A program made the translations under genes and the position numbers. Positions 41,939 to 51,681 of a DNA stretch of 64,000 bases are shown one piece after another; the first letter of the stretch is position 1, and the number at the start of each line of letters is the position of its first letter. The notes under the pieces are model-generated. The model saw only the letters and a program-made list of their open reading frames with translations, had not been told where the DNA came from and searched no databases. Source of the stretch: Frigoribacterium sp. Leaf8 (GTDB taxonomy: Bacteria; Actinomycetota; Actinomycetes; Actinomycetales; Microbacteriaceae); NCBI RefSeq assembly GCF_001421165.1, contig NZ_LMKB01000005.1, positions 188,287-252,286 on the forward strand, given 5' to 3'.

Positions 41939-42778
41939 CTACAGCCTCGCGGCGTGGATCGGGCTGACCAGGATCGCCCGGGCGCCGAGGTCGTAGAGGG
42001 CGTCCATGACCTGGTTGGTGTCGGACCGCGGGACCATCACGCGGACGGCTGCCCAGTCGCGGTCGTGCAGCGGGGAGACGGTGGGCGACTCCATGCCGCC
42101 GGCGACGGCGGTCGCGGCGTCCAGCTTGTCGACCGGGACGTCGTAGTCCATGAGGACGTACTGCCGGGCCACGAGGACGCCCTGCAGGCGACGGTGGAGG
42201 ACCGCCAGACCGTCCACGTCGGCGTCGGACGAGATGAGGACGGCCGTCGATTCGAGGATGACCGGCCCGAAGATCTCGAGCCCGGCCGCCCGCAGGGTCG
42301 CACCGGTCGACACGACGTCGGCCACGGCGTCGGCGACGCCCAGCTGCACGGCGCTCTCGACCGCTCCGTCGAGCGGCACGAGGGTCGCGGTCACGCCGTG
42401 GCTCTCGAGGAACGAGCCGACGAGGCCGGCGTAGCTCGTCGCGACCCGGGTGCCCTGCAGCTGACGGAGGTCGGCGAAACGGCCGGGAGGGCCCGCGAAA
42501 CGGAAGGTCGAGCCGCCGAAGTCGAGGGGTGCGACCTCGTGTGCGGGCGAGTGCGAGTCGAGCAGCAGGTCGCGACCCGTGATGCCCACGTCGAGGGCGC
42601 CCGACCCCACGTAGGTCGCGATGTCGCGCGGGCGGAGGTAGAAGAACTCGACGCCGTTGCGCGGGTCCTCGACGTGGAGGGTCTTGGGGTCTCGGCGACC
42701 GGTGTAGCCGGCCTCGGCGAGCATGGCGGAGGCGGTCTCGCTGAGCGATCCCTTGTTGGGCACTGCGACGCGGAGCAT
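41939..42778 (-). CDS. hisG: ATP phosphoribosyltransferase, long form
   Basis: First, feedback-regulated step of histidine synthesis: joins ATP and PRPP. At 279 residues with a C-terminal ~75-residue regulatory domain it is the long form, which does not need HisZ. Visible motifs are VAVPNKGSL at the N-terminus, the PRPP loop [14 protein letters not shown], and the regulatory segment with [12 protein letters not shown] at 42778, 64 nt after hisE. Histidine feedback inhibition is expected from the family. Confidence 0.96.
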   Translation of the reverse strand: MLRVAVPNKGSLSETASAMLAEAGYTGRRDPKTLHVEDPRNGVEFFYLRPRDIATYVGSGALDVGITGRDLLLDSHSPAHEVAPLDFGGSTFRFAGPPGRFADLRQLQGTRVATSYAGLVGSFLESHGVTATLVPLDGAVESAVQLGVADAVADVVSTGATLRAAGLEIFGPVILESTAVLISSDADVDGLAVLHRRLQGVLVARQYVLMDYDVPVDKLDAATAVAGGMESPTVSPLHDRDWAAVRVMVPRSDTNQVMDALYDLGARAILVSPIHAARL

Positions 42779-42842
42779 GGGGTTCTCTGTCTGCTGGGGT
42801 GCCGCGCGAGCGGCGTGACGAACGGGGGTGACGGAGGCCGAC

Positions 42843-43106
42843 TCAGAGATGTCGGTAGACGTCGGCCGGGGTGATGCCCTTGGCGATCATCATGACCTGC
42901 AGGTGGTAGAGCAGCTGGGAGATCTCTTCGGCGGTCGCGACGTCGCCCTCGTACTCGGCGGCCATCCAGACCTCGGCGGCCTCTTCGACGATCTTCTTGC
43001 CGATCTGGTGCACGCCGGCGTCGAGTTCGGCCACGGTGCCCGACCCCTCGGGCCGGTCGCGGGCCTTGTCGCTGAGCTCGAGGTACAGGTCGTCGAAGGA
43101 TTTCAC
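42843..43106 (-). CDS. hisE: Phosphoribosyl-ATP pyrophosphohydrolase
   Basis: Removes pyrophosphate from PR-ATP, the second step of histidine synthesis. The 87-residue all-alpha protein of the MazG-like fold has the metal-binding [13 protein letters not shown] and [14 protein letters not shown] helices. GTG at 43106 makes a 4-nt GTGA overlap with the rpe stop; upstream in-frame sequence lies in rpe and is not coding in this frame. Stand-alone HisE adjoining HisG is the usual actinobacterial order. Confidence 0.95.
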   Translation of the reverse strand: MKSFDDLYLELSDKARDRPEGSGTVAELDAGVHQIGKKIVEEAAEVWMAAEYEGDVATAEEISQLLYHLQVMMIAKGITPADVYRHL

Positions 43107-43768
43107 GACGTCAAGGCTACCGTCGCGGCGGCGGCCCGGAGTGCAGCGATGTTGTCGACGGGCGACCCACCGTAGACTGCGGACCCGGCGACCACCGTGT
43201 CGGCACCGTTCTCGACGGCCGTGACGATGGTCTCGGTCGTGATGCCGCCGTCGACCTCGAGCCACACGTCGAGCCCGGAGGCGCGCACGGCCTCACGGGC
43301 ACGGGCCAGCTTGGCCATCGTCTCGGGCATGAAGGACTGCCCGCCGAAGCCCGGCTCGACCGTCATGACGAGGATCATGTCGTACGCGTCGAGGGTCTGG
43401 AGGTAGGGCTCGAGGTCGGTGCCCGGCTTCACGGCGACGGAGGCGCGGGAGCCGTTGCTGCGGATGGCCTGCGCCGTCGAGACGGGATCGGACGCCGCCT
43501 CGGCGGAGAAGGTCACCGAGAAGGCGCCCGTCTCGGCGTAGCGGGGTGCCCAGCGGTCGGCGTCGTCGATCATCAGGTGCAGGTCGAGCGGTACGGGGCT
43601 GACCTCGCCGAGACGCTGCACGACGGGGAGTCCGAGGGTGAGGTTGGGCACGAAGTGGCCGTCCATCACGTCGACGTGCACGAGGTCGGCGGTCGAGATG
43701 CGCTCGAGGTCGCGCTCGAGGTTCGCGAAGTCGGCCGAGAGGATGCTGGGGCTGATGCGGATCGACAC
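43103..43768 (-). CDS. rpe: Ribulose-phosphate 3-epimerase
   Basis: Interconverts ribulose 5-phosphate and xylulose 5-phosphate in the pentose phosphate pathway. The 221-residue TIM barrel has [12 protein letters not shown] from 31 (metal and acid/base His31, Asp33, Asp36), [23 protein letters not shown] and the GSAVYG phosphate site. GTG at 43768, 9 nt after rsmB; overlaps hisE by 4 nt. It supplies the route towards ribose phosphate that his, trp and nucleotide genes nearby consume as PRPP (context, inference). Confidence 0.97.
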   Translation of the reverse strand: MSIRISPSILSADFANLERDLERISTADLVHVDVMDGHFVPNLTLGLPVVQRLGEVSPVPLDLHLMIDDADRWAPRYAETGAFSVTFSAEAASDPVSTAQAIRSNGSRASVAVKPGTDLEPYLQTLDAYDMILVMTVEPGFGGQSFMPETMAKLARAREAVRASGLDVWLEVDGGITTETIVTAVENGADTVVAGSAVYGGSPVDNIAALRAAAATVALTS

Positions 43769-43777
43769 GGGACGAGC

Positions 43778-45148
43778 CTACCGTCCGGCACGTTTCTCGA
43801 TCAGGGCGACGAACATGGCGTCGGTGCCGTGACGGTGCGGCCAGAGCTGGACGAACGGTGCCGACGCCAGGTCGACGGCGCGGCCGGCGATGCGCTCGAC
43901 GCCGGCCGTCGCGTCGAGCAGGACGAGATCGTCGTCGCGGCCTCGGAGGCCCGCCTCGACGACTCCGCGCGTCTCGGCCGTGTGCGGGGAGCAGGTCACG
44001 TAGGCCAGGACCCCCCCGGGCGCCAGCGCGTCCAGGGCGCTGGCGAACAGGCGCGACTGGAGGGCCGTGAGCTGACCGACGTCGGCCGGCTGCTTGCGCC
44101 ACCGGGCCTCGGGTCGCCGCCGCAGGGCCCCGAGGCCGGTGCAGGGCGCGTCGAGCAGGATGCGGTCGAAACCTCCTGGCCGTTCCGCCCCGAAACGGGT
44201 GGCGTCACCCTCGAGGACCTCGACGTCGCCCGGGACGGCCTCGAGCGCCTCTCGGACGAGCCCCGCCCGTGCCGGGACGAGCTCGTTGGCGACGAGGTGG
44301 GCACCCGCCCGAGCGGCCTCGGCACCGAGCAGGGCGGCCTTGCCGCCGGGTCCGGCGCACATGTCGAGCCACCGTTCTCCGGGTGTGGCGGGGCGGTGTC
44401 GACTGAGGAGGAGCGCGGCGAGCTGCGACCCTTCGTCCTGCACGCGGGCACGCCCCTCGCGGACGGCCGTCTGCTGGGCCGGATCGCCCCCACCACTCGT
44501 CGCCGCCAGTGGCGACAGGCGCCCGCTCGGGGCGCCGAGCTCGGACACCTCGGCGAGCCCCGGCAGGGCGACGAGGCTGACCTTCGGGGCGTCGTTGTCG
44601 GCCGACAGCAGATCGACGAGCTCGCCCTCCCGCCCCTCGGCGGCCAGCGAACGACGGAACGCCCGCACCACCCAGGCGGGGTGCGACCACTCCGCGGCCA
44701 GACGGTCGTCGTCCCCGGTCGTGTCGGCGAGGACGCGCTCGCGCCACTCGTCGGGCGTGGACCGTGAGATGGTGCGCAGCACGCCGTTGACGAATCCAGT
44801 GCCCGATCGGCTGCCCACCTGACGTGCGAGCTCGACGCTCTCGTCGACGGCCGCGTGGACCGCCACGCGCGTCGAGAGGAGCTGGTGCGTGCCGAGGCGG
44901 AGGACGTCCAGGAGTGCCGGGTCGATCGCGTCGGTGCCCCGACGGGCGGCCAGCGCGATGACGCGGTCGTAGTAGCCCCGGAGGCGCAGGGTGCCGTAGG
45001 TCAGTTCGGTCGCGAGCCCTGCGTCCTGGGCTCCGAGACGGGCCCGGACGATGCGCTGCGGCAGCAGGAGGTTGGCGTAGGCGTCGTCCTGCTCGACGGC
45101 CCGGAGGACGTCGAGGGCGACCTGGCGGGCGGGTTGGACTCGGCTCAT
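43778..45148 (-). CDS. rsmB: 16S rRNA (cytosine-967-C5)-methyltransferase RsmB
   Basis: Makes m5C967 in 16S rRNA. The 456-residue protein has an N-terminal NusB-like RNA-binding domain (about 1-140), then a Rossmann methyltransferase with SAM motif DMCAGPGGK at 262-270 and the two cysteines of m5C methyltransferases, Cys336 in DAPCTGLG and Cys386 in VTCSPH. The ATG overlaps the fmt stop as ATGA. The fmt-rsmB pairing is widespread in bacteria. Confidence 0.96.
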   Translation of the reverse strand: MSRVQPARQVALDVLRAVEQDDAYANLLLPQRIVRARLGAQDAGLATELTYGTLRLRGYYDRVIALAARRGTDAIDPALLDVLRLGTHQLLSTRVAVHAAVDESVELARQVGSRSGTGFVNGVLRTISRSTPDEWRERVLADTTGDDDRLAAEWSHPAWVVRAFRRSLAAEGREGELVDLLSADNDAPKVSLVALPGLAEVSELGAPSGRLSPLAATSGGGDPAQQTAVREGRARVQDEGSQLAALLLSRHRPATPGERWLDMCAGPGGKAALLGAEAARAGAHLVANELVPARAGLVREALEAVPGDVEVLEGDATRFGAERPGGFDRILLDAPCTGLGALRRRPEARWRKQPADVGQLTALQSRLFASALDALAPGGVLAYVTCSPHTAETRGVVEAGLRGRDDDLVLLDATAGVERIAGRAVDLASAPFVQLWPHRHGTDAMFVALIEKRAGR

Positions 45149-46134
45149 GAGGTGCTCTTCGGGTCGGTGTCGGTGGTGATGTCGATGTCAGCCGGGACGG
45201 GCGGGGTGGGCGGGGTCACGCGACGGTCGACCCCGCGGGGCAGCCCCCGCCACCAGTCGGCCGCCGACATCTCTTTCTTGCCCGCCGGTTGCACCCGGAC
45301 CAGCTCGACGGGCGAGGAGGCGGTGCCCAGCAGCACACGGCGGCCCCGGGACTCGAGGCGACCGGCCTCGAGAGGTGCCTCGTCGGTCGACGTCGTCCGC
45401 GCCTCCGTGATCTTGAGGCCCGAGCCGTCGAGGTCGACGCGGGCGCCGGGCTCCGGCGTGACGCCTCGGAAACGGGCGATCACCTCGGTCGCCGGTCGCG
45501 AGGCGTCGAGGACGCCGTCGGCGAGGGTCAGCTTGGGGGCGAGCGTGACCGCGCCGGTCTGGGGCGTCGCCGTGGCCGTGCCGTCGGCGAGGCGGTCGAC
45601 GACGTCGACCAGCAGGCCGGCACCGGAACGCGCGAGCTCGGCGAGGAGCTGGCCTGCGGTCTCGGTGCCGTCGAGGAGGCGCTCGAGGGTGCCGTAGACG
45701 TCCCCCGCGTCGAGCTCGGGGACGAGCTGGAACACCGCGGCGCCCGACACGGCGTCGCCCGCCATGAGCGACCGCTGGACGGGGGCGGCGCCGCGCCAGG
45801 CGGGGAGGAGGGAGAAGTGCAGGTTGACCCAGCCGAGCCGGGGGGCGCCGAGGAGGGGCTCGCGGAGCAGGGCTCCGTAGGCCACGACGACGCCGAGGTC
45901 GGGATCGAGTCCCGTGAGCTCGGCCGTGACCTCAGGCGTGATGCGGCGGGCCTTGACGACGCGGAGACCGAGGCGGTCGGCCTCGACGGCGACGGGGGTG
46001 GGGGTCAGGACGCGTCTGCGTCCCTGCGGGGTGTCGTCGCGGGTCAGCACGGCGACGACCTCGTGAGGACCGTCGGCGAGGGCGGTGAGCGAGGGCACGG
46101 CAGCGGCGGGGCTGCCGGCGAAGACGAGGCGCAT
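45145..46134 (-). CDS. fmt: Methionyl-tRNA formyltransferase
   Basis: Formylates initiator Met-tRNA. The 329-residue protein has the N-terminal formyltransferase fold with catalytic residues Asn104 and His106 in WVNLHFSLLPAWRGAAPVQ and Asp142 in ELDAGDVYG, followed by the C-terminal beta-barrel tRNA-binding domain. ATG at 46134, 15 nt after priA. A Pro/Thr-rich tail of about 30 residues ends the protein. Peptide deformylase is not in the window. Confidence 0.97.
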   Translation of the reverse strand: MRLVFAGSPAAAVPSLTALADGPHEVVAVLTRDDTPQGRRRVLTPTPVAVEADRLGLRVVKARRITPEVTAELTGLDPDLGVVVAYGALLREPLLGAPRLGWVNLHFSLLPAWRGAAPVQRSLMAGDAVSGAAVFQLVPELDAGDVYGTLERLLDGTETAGQLLAELARSGAGLLVDVVDRLADGTATATPQTGAVTLAPKLTLADGVLDASRPATEVIARFRGVTPEPGARVDLDGSGLKITEARTTSTDEAPLEAGRLESRGRRVLLGTASSPVELVRVQPAGKKEMSAADWWRGLPRGVDRRVTPPTPPVPADIDITTDTDPKSTS

Positions 46135-46149
46135 GGGGTTCCTGGCGGG

Positions 46150-48225
46150 TCAGTCGGCGAACGGCTCGACGTCGTCGAACCGCACTCTGAGTGTAGGGAC
46201 GGCCCGCGCACGCTTCTGACCGAGCGCCTTGCGTCGGTCCGTGGCCGCCCAGATGACCTGGGAGCGGAGAGCCAGCGCCACGTCGTGACCACGCGAGTAG
46301 TCGAAGCGGACGATGGCGCGGACGCCGGCGGACTCGACGTCCACCGGACCGAGGGTCTCGGCACGGACCTCGTCGGGCAGGTCGTCGAGCGCACGCGCGA
46401 CGGTGTCGACCGTGCCGGTCACGGTGGCCACGCGGACGGCCGGGGGGAAGCGCAGGACGCGACGGTCGGCGAGCTCCGAGGAGACGAAGCGGGCGAGCTC
46501 CCACGTCGCGAGGGCGGAGGCGATGGCGCCACCCACCCCGACCAGCACGACCGGGGCGCGACGTGCGGCCAGGGCCGTGGCGTTGGCCCACCAGCGGAGG
46601 CAGTCCTCCGCGACGCGGAGGCTCTCTCGGGCGAGCATGCGCTCACCGTCGAGCAGCAGCACGGCTCGGTAACCGCCGGGGGCGATCGGCTCGGCCCCGC
46701 GGGTCGCGACGACGATCGCCGGGTCGGCGTCGACGTGGGTCAGGGCCCTCGCGCCGTCCGAGACGATGACGCGCACCCCGGGGAACGCCTTGCCGAGTTC
46801 GTCGGCCGTCCGCGACGCGCCGGTGCCGACGGCCCGCATGCGCGTTCCCTCGCAGGTGCGGCAGTGCCACGAGACGGCCAGGGCGCCACACCAGGCGCAG
46901 GCCGGGGTCGCCCCTCGCTCGCGTTGCTGGAGGGGGCCGTTGCACCGCAGGCAGCGGGCCGTGTCGCCACAGTCGACGCAGGCCAGGCGTGGCGAGTAGC
47001 CGGGCGAGGCCACCTGGATCAGGACCGGTCCGTGCTCGACCGCGGCCCGCGCCTCGGCGTAGGCCGAGGAGGGGATGCGGGCCTGCGCGGCGAATCCGTC
47101 CGTGGCGGCCTGACGGACGGTCGGCACGACCCGGGGCTGGTAGCGCGGATCGGGACGCACCTCGGCCAGGAAGCCGATCTCGACCAGGCGCTGCACGTCG
47201 GTGCTGCGGGAGTGGCCGAGGAACACCAGGGCGCTGTCTTGTTGGGCCTGCCGGAGCAGCGCGGTGTCGCGGGCGTGCACGTACGGGGCGAGCGGCTCGC
47301 CGAAGGACGGGTCACCGTCGTCGAACACCACGACGACCCCGAGCCTGGCCGAGGGGGCGAGCAGGACGGACCGGTTGCCGACGACGACCACGGGCTCGTC
47401 GCCTCGGGCACGGAGGAGCGCTCGGTAGCGGTCGGCGTTCGACTGTCGGGAGTCGAGCCGGACGACGCGGTCGGGCGGGAGGACGGCGGCGAGGGCCTGG
47501 AGGACGTGCTCTTCGTCGCGGTAGTCGGGGACGGCGACCACGGCGTTGTCGCCCGCGCCGACGGCGACCGCAGCGAGCTGGGCGGCCGTGAGGGCCCAAT
47601 GACCCACCCATGCCCCGTCGGGCAGTTCGACCAGCAGCGGAACGGCGTCGACCGCCGCGCGACCGCGGGCCGCAACGAGCCCGGCGAGGTCGGTCGACCG
47701 ATAGCCGACGACGACCGGGACGGGTTCGGGGTGGGCGTCGGCGTCGTGGTCGGGAGTCGAGGGTGCCACGGGAGCCACGGTCGGGGCAGTGGGGCCGGTG
47801 GGGCCGGTGGCCGGTGAGGACGAGTTGTCGGCGGCGGCCAGGTGGGCCTTCTCGACCCGGACCTGACGCGGTGGGATCGCGAGCCGCACGACGTCGCTGG
47901 CCGATCCGCCGGCCCGGTCGGCCACGGCGCGCGCGAGGCGCCACACCTCGGGTGCCAGGACCGACACGGTCGACACGACGTCCTCGATCTCGGACAGGTC
48001 GCCGCCGTGCTCGGACGACGACGCGACCTCGACGACGAAGCCGTCGGCGATGCGCCCGGCGGAGCGGAGCGGAACCTTGACGCGGATGCCCGGGGCGATC
48101 TGGTCGCGCAGCCGCTCGGGCACGGCGTAGTCGAACAACCGGTCGAGTTGCGGCAGCGGCGATTCGACCATCACCCGGACGACGCGCGGCACGCTGTCGA
48201 CGGGGACGTCGGCGACCGCCGCCAC
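46150..48225 (-). CDS. priA: Primosomal protein N' (PriA), degenerate actinobacterial type
   Basis: PriA restarts stalled replication forks by rebuilding the primosome. The 691-residue protein keeps the N-terminal DNA-binding domain (FDYAVPERLRD, GIRVKVPLRSAGRIADGFVV) and eight zinc-binding cysteines as four CxxC pairs (416/419, 425/428, 443/446, 455/458). The helicase core is broken: where a Walker A GxTGSGKT is expected there is LPDGAWVGHWALT (201-213), and the Walker B DEEH is VFDDGDPS (300-307). It is therefore unlikely to unwind DNA, as is typical of Actinobacteria. A Pro/Thr/Ala-rich insert sits at 138-170. GTG at 48225, two nt after metK. Confidence 0.9.
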   Translation of the reverse strand: MAAVADVPVDSVPRVVRVMVESPLPQLDRLFDYAVPERLRDQIAPGIRVKVPLRSAGRIADGFVVEVASSSEHGGDLSEIEDVVSTVSVLAPEVWRLARAVADRAGGSASDVVRLAIPPRQVRVEKAHLAAADNSSSPATGPTGPTAPTVAPVAPSTPDHDADAHPEPVPVVVGYRSTDLAGLVAARGRAAVDAVPLLVELPDGAWVGHWALTAAQLAAVAVGAGDNAVVAVPDYRDEEHVLQALAAVLPPDRVVRLDSRQSNADRYRALLRARGDEPVVVVGNRSVLLAPSARLGVVVVFDDGDPSFGEPLAPYVHARDTALLRQAQQDSALVFLGHSRSTDVQRLVEIGFLAEVRPDPRYQPRVVPTVRQAATDGFAAQARIPSSAYAEARAAVEHGPVLIQVASPGYSPRLACVDCGDTARCLRCNGPLQQRERGATPACAWCGALAVSWHCRTCEGTRMRAVGTGASRTADELGKAFPGVRVIVSDGARALTHVDADPAIVVATRGAEPIAPGGYRAVLLLDGERMLARESLRVAEDCLRWWANATALAARRAPVVLVGVGGAIASALATWELARFVSSELADRRVLRFPPAVRVATVTGTVDTVARALDDLPDEVRAETLGPVDVESAGVRAIVRFDYSRGHDVALALRSQVIWAATDRRKALGQKRARAVPTLRVRFDDVEPFAD

Positions 48226-48227
48226 GG

Positions 48228-49460
48228 TCAGAGCCCGGCGGCGGCCCGGAGGGCGTCGACGCGGTCGAGCGCCTCCCAGGTGAAGTCGGGCAGGTCGCGA
48301 CCGAAGTGGCCGTAGGTCGACGTCGCCGCGTAGATCGGCCTCAGCAGGTCGAGGTCGCGGATGATCGCCGCCGGGCGGAGGTCGAACACGCTCTCGATGG
48401 CGGCCGTGATGACGTCGTCGCCGACGTGCCCGGTGCCGAAGGTCTCGACGTAGAGGCCGACGGGTGCGGCCCGCCCGATCGCGTAGGCCACCTGGAGTTC
48501 GAGCCGGTCGGCGAGGCCCGCGGCGACGGCGTTCTTGGCCACCCACCGCATGGCGTACGCGGCGGACCGGTCGACCTTCGAGGGGTCCTTGCCCGAGAAC
48601 GCGCCCCCACCGTGACGGCTCGCCCCGCCGTAGGTGTCGACGATGATCTTGCGGCCGGTGAGTCCGGCGTCGCCCTGCGGGCCGCCGATCTCGAACCTGC
48701 CGGTCGGGTTGATGATGAACCGGGTGTCCGTGGACGAGAACCCTGCCTCGTCGAGGACGGGGCGGATGACGTGCTCGATGACGTCGGACTCGAGCTGAGC
48801 GCTCGAGACCGCAGGCGAGTGCTGGGTCGACAGGACGACGGTGTCGACGGTCGTGGGCACGACCCCGTCGTAGCCGACCGTCACCTGCGTCTTGCCGTCG
48901 GGCCGGAGGTAGTCGAGGGTGCCCGACTTGCGCACGGCCGCCAGTCGCTCGGCGAGCCGGTGGGCCAGCCACACGGGGAGCGGCATGAACTGGGGGGTCT
49001 CGTTGGTGGCGTAGCCGAACATGATGCCCTGGTCGCCGGCACCCTGGCGGTTGAGCAGGTCGTCGTCGCCGCCACGCGCCTCGAGGGCGGTGTCGACGCC
49101 CTGGGCGATGTCGGGCGACTGGGACCCGATCGACACCTCGACGCCGCAGGTACGGCCGTCGAAGCTCACGGCCGACGAGTCGTAGCCGATGCCCACGATG
49201 AGGTCGCGCACGATCGTGGGGATGTCGACGTAGCCCTTGGTGGTGACCTCGCCGGCCACGTGCACGAGTCCCGTCGTGACCATGGTCTCGACCGCGACCC
49301 GGCTGGCGGGGTCGACAGCCAGCAGCGCGTCGAGGATGCCGTCCGAGATCTGGTCGCAGATCTTGTCGGGGTGGCCCTCGGTGACCGACTCGGAGGTGAA
49401 GAGTCGAAGGGAGGTCGATGCCGTCGGGGCGGGGGCGGTCGTCGTGTCGGTCGGGGTCAC
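48228..49460 (-). CDS. metK: S-adenosylmethionine synthetase
   Basis: Forms SAM from methionine and ATP. The 410-residue protein has [17 protein letters not shown] from 25 (His30, Asp32), [12 protein letters not shown] and [19 protein letters not shown], the three family signatures. GTG at 49460; the first ~15 residues are a Thr/Ala-rich extension, so a start nearer [11 protein letters not shown] is possible. Lies 120 nt after rpoZ and 2 nt before priA. I looked for a SAM riboswitch in the upstream gap and saw none. Confidence 0.98.
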   Translation of the reverse strand: MTPTDTTTAPAPTASTSLRLFTSESVTEGHPDKICDQISDGILDALLAVDPASRVAVETMVTTGLVHVAGEVTTKGYVDIPTIVRDLIVGIGYDSSAVSFDGRTCGVEVSIGSQSPDIAQGVDTALEARGGDDDLLNRQGAGDQGIMFGYATNETPQFMPLPVWLAHRLAERLAAVRKSGTLDYLRPDGKTQVTVGYDGVVPTTVDTVVLSTQHSPAVSSAQLESDVIEHVIRPVLDEAGFSSTDTRFIINPTGRFEIGGPQGDAGLTGRKIIVDTYGGASRHGGGAFSGKDPSKVDRSAAYAMRWVAKNAVAAGLADRLELQVAYAIGRAAPVGLYVETFGTGHVGDDVITAAIESVFDLRPAAIIRDLDLLRPIYAATSTYGHFGRDLPDFTWEALDRVDALRAAAGL

Positions 49461-49498
49461 GGTGTTCCTCTGGGTGTCGTTCTGGGTGGGGACGCGAT

Positions 49499-49530
49499 GA
49501 GGCCCCGCGGGATGGACTCCCGGGGGCCTC
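49499..49530 (-). terminator. Terminator-like hairpin between rpoZ and metK
   Basis: GAGGCCCC and its partner GGGGCCTC, with further CGGGA/TCCCG pairing inside, form a stable stem 51 nt after the rpoZ stop. It may reduce read-through from rpoZ into metK; the metK promoter, if separate, would have to lie between it and the GTG. Confidence 0.65.
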
Positions 49531-49580
49531 GTCAGATGATAGGACCGACCACCGTCAGAGGGGCTGGTCGTGTCGCCCCG

Positions 49581-49847
49581 CTACTCGGAGGGGACGGCGA
49601 GCGGCTTCACCTCGAGCTTGTCCTCGTTGATCTCGTGCATCGCGACCGACAGGGGCTTGTCGTCGATGGAGCTGTCGACCAGGGGGCCGACGTTGTCGAA
49701 CAGGCTGCCCTCGTGCAGGTCGGCGTAGTAGTCGTTGATCTGACGCGCGCGCTTGGAGGCGAAGATGACGAGTGCGTACTTCGACTCGACCTTCGACAGC
49801 AGCTCGTCGATGGGGGGATCGATGATGCCCTGGTTCTTGTCGGCCAT
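49581..49847 (-). CDS. rpoZ: RNA polymerase omega subunit
   Basis: Small subunit that chaperones beta-prime into RNA polymerase. The 88-residue protein has the omega core [18 protein letters not shown] and a C-terminal acidic stretch. The frame is open to 49928, inside gmk, but ATG at 49847 with GGAGCAA upstream gives the normal length. 77 nt after gmk; order gmk-rpoZ is conserved in bacteria. The gene usually found next in Actinobacteria, coaBC, is absent here. Confidence 0.95.
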   Translation of the reverse strand: MADKNQGIIDPPIDELLSKVESKYALVIFASKRARQINDYYADLHEGSLFDNVGPLVDSSIDDKPLSVAMHEINEDKLEVKPLAVPSE

Positions 49848-49924
49848 TGGTTGCTCCTCGTGTCGATGGGGGACGGTGCCGGCTCCGCTCGGGACGAGCG
49901 TGGGCACCAAGATGGGGGCGCGGG

Positions 49925-50839
49925 TCACGCGCGGGTGCGGCCCGGTTCGGGCGCAGTCATTAATTCTACGACCTCCCGGGCCGCTTCGGCCACGTCGTGG
50001 TTCACGACACGCGCGTCGAACTCGTCCTGGGCGGCCAGTTCGACCTTCGCGGTCTCGAGTCGGCGTTGCTGTTCGGCAGCGTCCTCGGTACCCCGACCGA
50101 TGAGTCGACGGACGAGTTCGTCCCAGGTCGGGGGCAGCAGGAACACGAGCACGGCCTCGGGCATCGCGGCCCGGACGAGTCGAGCGCCCTGCAGGTCGAT
50201 CTCGAGCAGCACGCTGCGCCCCTCGTTCAACGCGGCGTCCAACGGAGGGCGGGGCGTGCCGTAGCGGTACGAGTTGTGCACCGTGGCGTACTCGAGCAGT
50301 TCGCGGTCGCGGATCATGCGGTCGAACTCCGCGTCGTCCACGAAGTAGTAGTGGACCCCGTCGACCTCGCCGGGTCGCGGGGCACGGGTCGTCGCCGACA
50401 CGCTGAGATGCACGTCGGGGTAGTTCTCGCGGATGTAGGTCGAGACCGTGCCCTTGCCCACGGCCGTGGGGCCCGCCAGGACGACCAGCCGGGACCGGAG
50501 GCGCCCCTTCGACTCGCGGACGGCCAGCCAGTCGCCGAGGATGCGGCGTTGCCTCACCCCGAGTCCGCCGACGCGCTTCGACTCGGCGATGCCGAGCTCG
50601 GTCATGATGCGGGCGACGCGGGTCGGACCGATGCCCGGGATGCTGGTCAGGAGTTCGCGGACCCTGAGCGACCCCTCGGGGCTCGTGGGTTCACCGGCCC
50701 AGGCGGACTCCGCGACGTCGAGGGCGCTGCGGGTCCGGGAGGCGACGGCGTTCTTGACGGCGGCGCGACCGCGACGCGCGGCCACGGCGGCTCGGGCCGC
50801 CGCGGCACGGTCGACGGGAGGCGGGGTCAGACGAGGCAC
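49925..50839 (-). CDS. gmk: Fusion of actinobacterial IHF (mIHF) with guanylate kinase
   Basis: One continuous 304-residue frame with two parts. Residues about 1-110 match the actinobacterial integration host factor mIHF, a small DNA-binding protein: basic helix [20 protein letters not shown], then [22 protein letters not shown] (63-84), a helix-turn-helix-like H2TH element. Residues 115-304 are guanylate kinase (GMP to GDP) with P-loop GPTAVGKGT at 123-131, [19 protein letters not shown] and EIDLQGAR. In mycobacteria mihF and gmk are adjacent separate genes. GTG at 50839 with GAGGTG seven nt upstream; overlaps pyrF by 13 nt. No internal start with a good ribosome-binding site is evident before the kinase part. 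Confidence 0.93.
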   Translation of the reverse strand: MPRLTPPPVDRAAAARAAVAARRGRAAVKNAVASRTRSALDVAESAWAGEPTSPEGSLRVRELLTSIPGIGPTRVARIMTELGIAESKRVGGLGVRQRRILGDWLAVRESKGRLRSRLVVLAGPTAVGKGTVSTYIRENYPDVHLSVSATTRAPRPGEVDGVHYYFVDDAEFDRMIRDRELLEYATVHNSYRYGTPRPPLDAALNEGRSVLLEIDLQGARLVRAAMPEAVLVFLLPPTWDELVRRLIGRGTEDAAEQQRRLETAKVELAAQDEFDARVVNHDVAEAAREVVELMTAPEPGRTRA

Positions 50840-51681
50840 GAACGCACCTCGTCGGCATCACGACGGACCGCGTCGGCGAACCCTTCCGGACCCGCCGAGA
50901 GGAGGGCTCGGGAGGCGGAGACGAGCACGGCACCGGCCGCGGGGCCGAAGAGCCGCGGCAGGTCGGCATAGGTCGCGCCCTGGTGGCCGAACCCCGGGGC
51001 GAGCACCGGCGTCGTCGTCAGTCGGGCGGCGTCGATGCCGTAGTCGTCGAGGTCGACGGTCGCGCCGAGCACGAGGCCGACGCTGCCGAACGGAGCGTCG
51101 CCCGCCGTCTGGTTGTCATGGAGCACGTCGTCGACGATACCGCTCGCGACGGTGCCCTCCGCGCCGTGGTCGTCCGTCCGGACGGCCGTCTGGGTGGCGA
51201 GGGCCTCGACGTTGGACGTCGCGGCCAGCACGAAGACGCCGGCGCCGACGGCCCGTGCCCGGGTGACCAGTCCGGTCATGGAGTCGAAGCCGAGATAGGG
51301 CGAGACCGTCAGCGCGTCGACCCGCAGCGGTGACGACGCGTCGAACCAGGCCTCGCCGTAGGCGTCCATCGTCGAGCCGATGTCGCCCCGCTTCGCGTCG
51401 CCGATCTGCACCAGGCCCCGCTCGCGACCGGCCTCGAGGACGTCTTCGAGGGCTGCGAACCCCGCGGAGCCCCACCGTTCGAAGAACGCGACCTGCGGTT
51501 TCACGATCGTCGCCGAGCCGACCAGACCGTCGAGGACGCGTAGGCCGAACTCACGGACACCCGAGGCGTCGGACGGCAGGCCCCACTGGTCGAGGAGATA
51601 GGGATGCGGATCGATGCCGACGCAGAGCGGACCGGTCGCGGCGAAGGCCGCCGCGAGCCGGTCGCCGAACGACGAGCTCAC
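50827..51681 (-). CDS. pyrF: Orotidine 5'-phosphate decarboxylase, type 2
   Basis: Makes UMP, the last step of pyrimidine synthesis. The 284-residue protein belongs to the longer type 2 family, with [10 protein letters not shown] around 95-104 (Asp95, Lys97 catalytic pair) and [11 protein letters not shown]. The GTG at 51681 forms a 4-nt overlap with the carB stop; its own end overlaps the gmk start by 13 nt, so it is coupled on both sides. Confidence 0.96.
   Translation of the reverse strand: MSSSFGDRLAAAFAATGPLCVGIDPHPYLLDQWGLPSDASGVREFGLRVLDGLVGSATIVKPQVAFFERWGSAGFAALEDVLEAGRERGLVQIGDAKRGDIGSTMDAYGEAWFDASSPLRVDALTVSPYLGFDSMTGLVTRARAVGAGVFVLAATSNVEALATQTAVRTDDHGAEGTVASGIVDDVLHDNQTAGDAPFGSVGLVLGATVDLDDYGIDAARLTTTPVLAPGFGHQGATYADLPRLFGPAAGAVLVSASRALLSAGPEGFADAVRRDADEVRSCLV

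Noticed and set aside
49461-49580. SAM riboswitch upstream of metK
   Set aside because: The gap is short and is filled by a simple hairpin; the multi-helix SAM aptamer core is not visible.
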